Shown: one piece after another, positions 60,621-64,000 of the stretch
Position numbering within the stretch: position 1 is the first letter of the stretch
Layout: the number at the start of each line of letters is the position of its first letter
DNA from: Desulfovibrio litoralis DSM 11393
GTDB taxonomy: Bacteria > Desulfobacterota > Desulfovibrionia > Desulfovibrionales > Desulfovibrionaceae
Assembly: GCF_900143255.1 (NCBI RefSeq)
Contig: NZ_FRDI01000003.1
Span: 298,641-362,640 of the forward strand
Direction: 5' to 3'
DNA length: 64,000 nt
Position numbers and translations under genes: made by a program
Notes under the pieces: generated by a model
The model's input: the letters and a program-made list of their open reading frames with translations, nothing else
Told to the model about the DNA's origin: nothing
Databases searched by the model: none

Positions 60621-61898
60621 TTAATTTTCATTCTCAAAAATACTATAACAAAATTTATAAGCTTTCTCTAGTCTACCAAGCCCAAACTTTTTATTTTTTA
60701 TAAAACCCAAGGCATAAGCCGAGTTTAAAGCCGCAATGCGTATTATTGTTCTTAAAGGTAACTCAATCTTTTGTTTTTGAGCTAATTTTTTTAAGGCGTT
60801 AATTTCATTCAACATATTCAAATCATTATTTGAGGCAATGCTGTCCGTTCCAAGACAAAGAGCAACACCGGAGTTTATCAAAGCGAGTAAATCAACCTCA
60901 CCAACCCCGATAAATTCATTGCTCCTTGGACATAAAGCAACAAAAACCTGCCTCTCACCCATTAAAGCAATTTCACTCGGCGTACAATGCACGCAATGCA
61001 CAGCCAAGCTTTTGTCATCAAGCAAACTAAGCTTATCAGCCAAAAGTATAGGAGATAAACGAGGAGGCGTAAAGTTTTTTGGTAAAACACGCACGGATAA
61101 AAGTTCGCTTAAAGCCCCCTTGCCTGTCTGCAAAAATTCAAGTTCATCATTATGTTCGGCTAAGTGCATGGAAAAAATACTGTTTTGAACATTGCACAAA
61201 GCCTTTGCCTTTTGCAAATTTTCAATAGAACAACTATATAAAGAATGCCCGGAAACACTTGCCTGAAACAAAGACTCTTTAACGTCCCTTTCCGTTCTTG
61301 CCTGCGTCCACGTTTTGGGTAAATCGTGCCAAAAAGAGGGAATAGACTCAGCCCCATATCCAAAACTTTCTAAAAAAAAGTGGGCGTTAATTCCCACAAA
61401 ACTTAATTGTTTGCTTAATTGTAAACAATTTCCACTATTTATATCTCCAACAGCCTGAGTATAACTTATCAATAAGTCGTCGATTGCTTGAGAGATAGCT
61501 TGCTTATAACTTTCTTGAGCCAAGCCTTTCCCTTGATCAACAGCAATCAACAAGCTTTTTACCCAAGGAACAAAGCCTTGTCCTTGAACTAAGCCTAAAT
61601 TATATTCAGCCCGTAAATGTGATAATTCAAGGTGGCAATGGGCATTTGTAAAAGATGGTGCCAAACTGACATCACCTAAGTCTTTAAGCTGATAGGGTTT
61701 AATATTTGCACGACGTTTAAAATCAGACCAAGTTTCTACTTCAAGAATACAACCGTCTTTAGCCACAATAACAGCATTATCCAAAACTTCTGTCGGAGCA
61801 AATAGCTTTTCTCTTCCTCTGGCGATTTTTTCTTTGCGAAAAGGAAATATTCGAGAAGCTTTGACAACTTGCAAGGATTCTGTGTTTTTATACATCAT
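60621..61898 (-). CDS. Amidohydrolase, candidate aminofutalosine deaminase
   Basis: 425-residue metal-dependent deaminase/hydrolase. It carries SLAPSFTNAHCHLELSHLRA (HxH), MHLAEHNDELEFLQTG, LAVHCVHCTPSEIALM and LCLGTDSIASNNDLNMLNE (catalytic Asp), the arrangement of the chlorohydrolase/aminodeoxyfutalosine deaminase group. The NAHCHLELSHL stretch and a UbiA/MqnP-like gene in the window favour the futalosine menaquinone route; other cytosine/triazine-type deaminases are alternatives. No strong ribosome site at the ATG. Ends 42 bp before pyrB. Confidence 0.7.
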   Translation of the reverse strand: MMYKNTESLQVVKASRIFPFRKEKIARGREKLFAPTEVLDNAVIVAKDGCILEVETWSDFKRRANIKPYQLKDLGDVSLAPSFTNAHCHLELSHLRAEYNLGLVQGQGFVPWVKSLLIAVDQGKGLAQESYKQAISQAIDDLLISYTQAVGDINSGNCLQLSKQLSFVGINAHFFLESFGYGAESIPSFWHDLPKTWTQARTERDVKESLFQASVSGHSLYSCSIENLQKAKALCNVQNSIFSMHLAEHNDELEFLQTGKGALSELLSVRVLPKNFTPPRLSPILLADKLSLLDDKSLAVHCVHCTPSEIALMGERQVFVALCPRSNEFIGVGEVDLLALINSGVALCLGTDSIASNNDLNMLNEINALKKLAQKQKIELPLRTIIRIAALNSAYALGFIKNKKFGLGRLEKAYKFCYSIFENEN

Positions 61899-61943
61899 AC
61901 TAATTTTATTATTTAAAATATTTCATTTATTTTCAGGCAAAAT

Positions 61944-62414
61944 TTATTTATTCGGTTCAAAACCTAAATCAGGCGGAAGAGATTTTTTCGCCGCCTCTGT
62001 TCTGGCGAGTTCATCGCATTTTTCATTTTCTATATGTCCGGCGTGTCCTTCGACCCACACAAAACGTATTTGGTGTTTTTCTAATAAAATCGCCAAACGT
62101 TCCCATAAATCTTGGTTTTTAACGGCTTTTTTGGCGGCTGTTTTCCAACCGTTTTTTTGCCAACCTTTCAACCATTTTTTTTCAATCGCATCACACAAGT
62201 AACGAGAGTCTGTATAAATCGTTGCCTTGCAAGGTTCTTTTAACAATTCAAGAGCAGATATCGCCGCCATTACTTCCATTCTATTATTTGTGGTTAAAGA
62301 AAAACCGCCCACAATATTTTTTTCTGTGCCGTTATAGCGTAAAATCGCCGCATAAGCCCCGGCGCCCGGGTTTCCCAAACAAGACCCATCAGTAAAAATT
62401 TCAACTTCTTTCAT
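61944..62414 (-). CDS. rnhA: Ribonuclease HI
   Basis: Cuts RNA in RNA:DNA hybrids, removing primers and R-loops. Catalytic carboxylates are seen in [15 protein letters not shown] (Asp), [13 protein letters not shown] (Glu) and [12 protein letters not shown] (Asp); [18 protein letters not shown] supplies the later His and Asp region. 156 residues. Probably in the same run as the amidohydrolase (45 bp away). Confidence 0.97.
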   Translation of the reverse strand: MKEVEIFTDGSCLGNPGAGAYAAILRYNGTEKNIVGGFSLTTNNRMEVMAAISALELLKEPCKATIYTDSRYLCDAIEKKWLKGWQKNGWKTAAKKAVKNQDLWERLAILLEKHQIRFVWVEGHAGHIENEKCDELARTEAAKKSLPPDLGFEPNK

Positions 62415-62523
62415 ATTTAACCGTACTCTAAAATTTTATTCATAAAAACAAAAAGGATTAAATACTATTTTTTATATTTTTGCAATTTTTTAATAATAAT
62501 CTTAAATTTTTATATAGTTAAAT

Positions 62524-62564
62524 AAAAAGGGTATATCTTATAATTAAGATATACCCTTTTTATT
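62524..62564 (-). terminator. Terminator after rplQ (rpoA operon)
   Basis: Stem AAAAAGGGTATATCTTA / TAAGATATACCCTTTTT with a 3-4-base loop and T-runs on both sides; about 20 bp past the rplQ stop. Confidence 0.93.
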
Positions 62565-62582
62565 GTTTTTTTACAGTAGTAA

Positions 62583-62960
62583 TTAAGCTTCTGTTTTTAC
62601 TGATTCTTTAGTTAGTTCTAAAACTGCCATTGGGGCAGAATCGCCCTTACGGGGAAGAGCCAACTTAGTAATACGAGTATAACCACCATTAACACCTTTA
62701 AAAGGCGGTGCAACTTCTGCAAACAGAGTTTGAACCATCTGGTGATTACCTAAAAAATCATAAGCCAAACGTCTAGAGTGTAAGTCATCACGCAAAGCGA
62801 GTGTAATAAGAGGTTCCACCACACTACGCAATTCCTTAGCTTTTGCTTCGGTAGTACGAATTTTGCCATAAGTTAACAGGGCTTTAGTCATATTGCGAAA
62901 CAACGCTTTACGATGATTACCGCTTCGGCTTAGCTTTCTGCCGGTGTTACTGTGCCTCAT
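62583..62960 (-). CDS. rplQ: 50S ribosomal protein L17
   Basis: 125-residue large-subunit protein. It opens [20 protein letters not shown] and has [26 protein letters not shown] (core [11 protein letters not shown]-like) and [25 protein letters not shown]. Its ATG lies inside the end of rpoA (14-bp overlap) with AAGAGGA upstream, the usual last-gene arrangement of the alpha operon. Confidence 0.97.
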   Translation of the reverse strand: MRHSNTGRKLSRSGNHRKALFRNMTKALLTYGKIRTTEAKAKELRSVVEPLITLALRDDLHSRRLAYDFLGNHQMVQTLFAEVAPPFKGVNGGYTRITKLALPRKGDSAPMAVLELTKESVKTEA

Positions 62961-63993
62961 TTTGCTGATTCCTCTTCCATTCTTGATATTTCTTATCGAA
63001 ATTATCTATTTTTGTGCCAAAATCAAGACTTAAGTCAGCGAGAACTTTACGAATTTCATCTAAAGTTTTACGACCAAAGTTCTTAAATTTAAGCATATCA
63101 TTTTCTGTTTTTTGGACTAAATCTCCTAAAGTAGAGATATTAGCACCTTTTAAGCAGTTAGTAGCCCGAACGGAAAGTTCGAGATCATCAATATGCTTAA
63201 ACAGATTTTCATTTAATTCACTGCGTCCTGTTGTACCTGAGCTACTTTCGATAATTCCACGTTCATCAAAATTGATAAACACAGACATTTGATCTTTTAA
63301 TATCTTTGCACTGTATGCAATAGCATCATCAGGGGAAACAGAACCATCAGTCCAAACCTCTAAAACAAGCTTGTCATAGTTGGTCATTTGTCCAACACGT
63401 GCTTGTTCTACGGCATAAGAAACCTTACGCACAGGCGAAAAGCTTGCATCTAAGGCTATAAGACCAATTTCATCAGAAAGACCTTCATGCATATCGGCAG
63501 TAACAAAGCCCTTACCCATACGCACTTCAAGTTCAAATAAAAGGTCTACATCATCTGTTGCAGTAAGTATATGTTGCTCAGGGTTTAAGATTTCAAGGTG
63601 TTGATTTACTTCGATATTACCCGCAGTAACAACACCCTTACCCTTAACTTTAAGCTCAATACGCTGAGGTTCTTCCGTATCCATAAAAAGACGTACTTGT
63701 TTTAAGTTTAGAACGATGTCCGTAACATCTTCAAGTACACCCGGAATAGTAGAAAACTCATGCTGAACTCCGCTAACCTTTACTGATACAAAAGCTGCAC
63801 CCTGTAAAGAAGAGAGAAGGACTCGACGCAAAGAGTTACCTATTGTTATTCCATAGCCTCTTTCAAAAGGCTCACAAATAAATTTGCCATATAGGACATC
63901 AGAAGGATCACTGGTGCGAATAATCTGTTCCGGCTTTTCAAGCTCAGACCAGTTTCGCTTATTAATCAATCTGTCACCTTGTTTTATGAGCAT
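62947..63993 (-). CDS. rpoA: RNA polymerase alpha subunit
   Basis: Assembly platform of RNA polymerase. The N-terminal domain has [29 protein letters not shown] (core [17 protein letters not shown]) and the C-terminal domain has the DNA-contacting [17 protein letters not shown] and [13 protein letters not shown]. 348 residues. The likely upstream neighbour (rpsD) would lie beyond the window end, 7 bp from the ATG. Coupled to rplQ. Confidence 0.97.
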   Translation of the reverse strand: MLIKQGDRLINKRNWSELEKPEQIIRTSDPSDVLYGKFICEPFERGYGITIGNSLRRVLLSSLQGAAFVSVKVSGVQHEFSTIPGVLEDVTDIVLNLKQVRLFMDTEEPQRIELKVKGKGVVTAGNIEVNQHLEILNPEQHILTATDDVDLLFELEVRMGKGFVTADMHEGLSDEIGLIALDASFSPVRKVSYAVEQARVGQMTNYDKLVLEVWTDGSVSPDDAIAYSAKILKDQMSVFINFDERGIIESSSGTTGRSELNENLFKHIDDLELSVRATNCLKGANISTLGDLVQKTENDMLKFKNFGRKTLDEIRKVLADLSLDFGTKIDNFDKKYQEWKRNQQNEAQ

Positions 63994-64000
63994 ATCAACC

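Overview
The window reads as a chromosomal segment from an AT-rich member of the Desulfovibrionales (Desulfovibrionaceae-like sulfate reducers). The evidence is gene content and order. The run rpmF-plsX-fabH-fabG-acpP-fabF-glyA-deaminase-ribD-ribE-ribBA-ribH-nusB is a familiar neighbourhood there. NfnAB, HypDE, CarD, CbiR, an AmmeMemoRadiSam protein and candidate futalosine-pathway menaquinone genes (a MqnP-like prenyltransferase and an amidohydrolase) also fit. Base composition looks lower in GC than most described Desulfovibrio. The genus cannot be fixed from the sequence alone.

Layout. Bases 1-3.5 kb (minus strand): rpsB-tsf, then a glycosyltransferase set between tsf and pyrH. 3.8-5.5 kb: a PerR-like regulator, then a gene-free block of about 1.1 kb built from inverted and direct copies of one ~86-bp unit. 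5.5-15.7 kb (minus): pth, carD, tgt, a second glycosyltransferase, nfnA-nfnB, comF with a flavoprotein, a MEMO-family protein, CbiR and DarP/YjgA. 16.3-18.6 kb (plus): an accessory patch with an excisionase-type HTH gene, two paralogous unknown small proteins (the second preceded by a decayed copy of the HTH gene), a stand-alone CBM48-like protein and a DUF721 protein. 18.7-22.2 kb: hypD-hypE followed by partial copies of the hypE 3' end that bracket an acetyltransferase and a tautomerase, then a truncated lipoprotein gene. 22.5-37.2 kb: a FadL-type porin, rpmB, and the long lipid/glycine/riboflavin gene cluster. 37.3-48.2 kb: a NhaD antiporter, a U32 protein, siroheme/cytochrome/haem genes (ccsA-like, hemA), a MqnP-like gene, a diadenylate-cyclase-like protein, a CZB chemoreceptor and a ferredoxin. 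48.4-51.9 kb: small genes (IHF/HU, HIT, radical SAM, TPR). 52.1-56.8 kb: flgB-flgC-fliE-fliF-fliG-fliH behind a sigma-54-type promoter. 56.9-64 kb (minus): an HD-domain protein, pyrC, pyrB, an amidohydrolase, rnhA, rplQ and rpoA.

The most striking non-coding feature is a dispersed, non-coding, MITE-like repeat with at least eight copies in 64 kb. Full copies are about 180-250 bp, with short inverted termini (AGACYATTGCAMAA), and three copies have 6-8 bp flanking duplications. Several abut stop or start codons, and one supplies the last dozen codons of a lipoprotein gene. Together with the hypE-tail duplications, the duplicated HTH/small-protein cassette and the 4.4-5.4 kb inverted-repeat block, they show that intergenic space here is being actively remodelled although no transposase or recombinase gene lies in the window.

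Functionally the window is mostly housekeeping (translation, lipid, pyrimidine, riboflavin, haem) plus anaerobic energy metabolism and motility. No CRISPR array, tRNA, rRNA, prophage or complete insertion sequence was seen.
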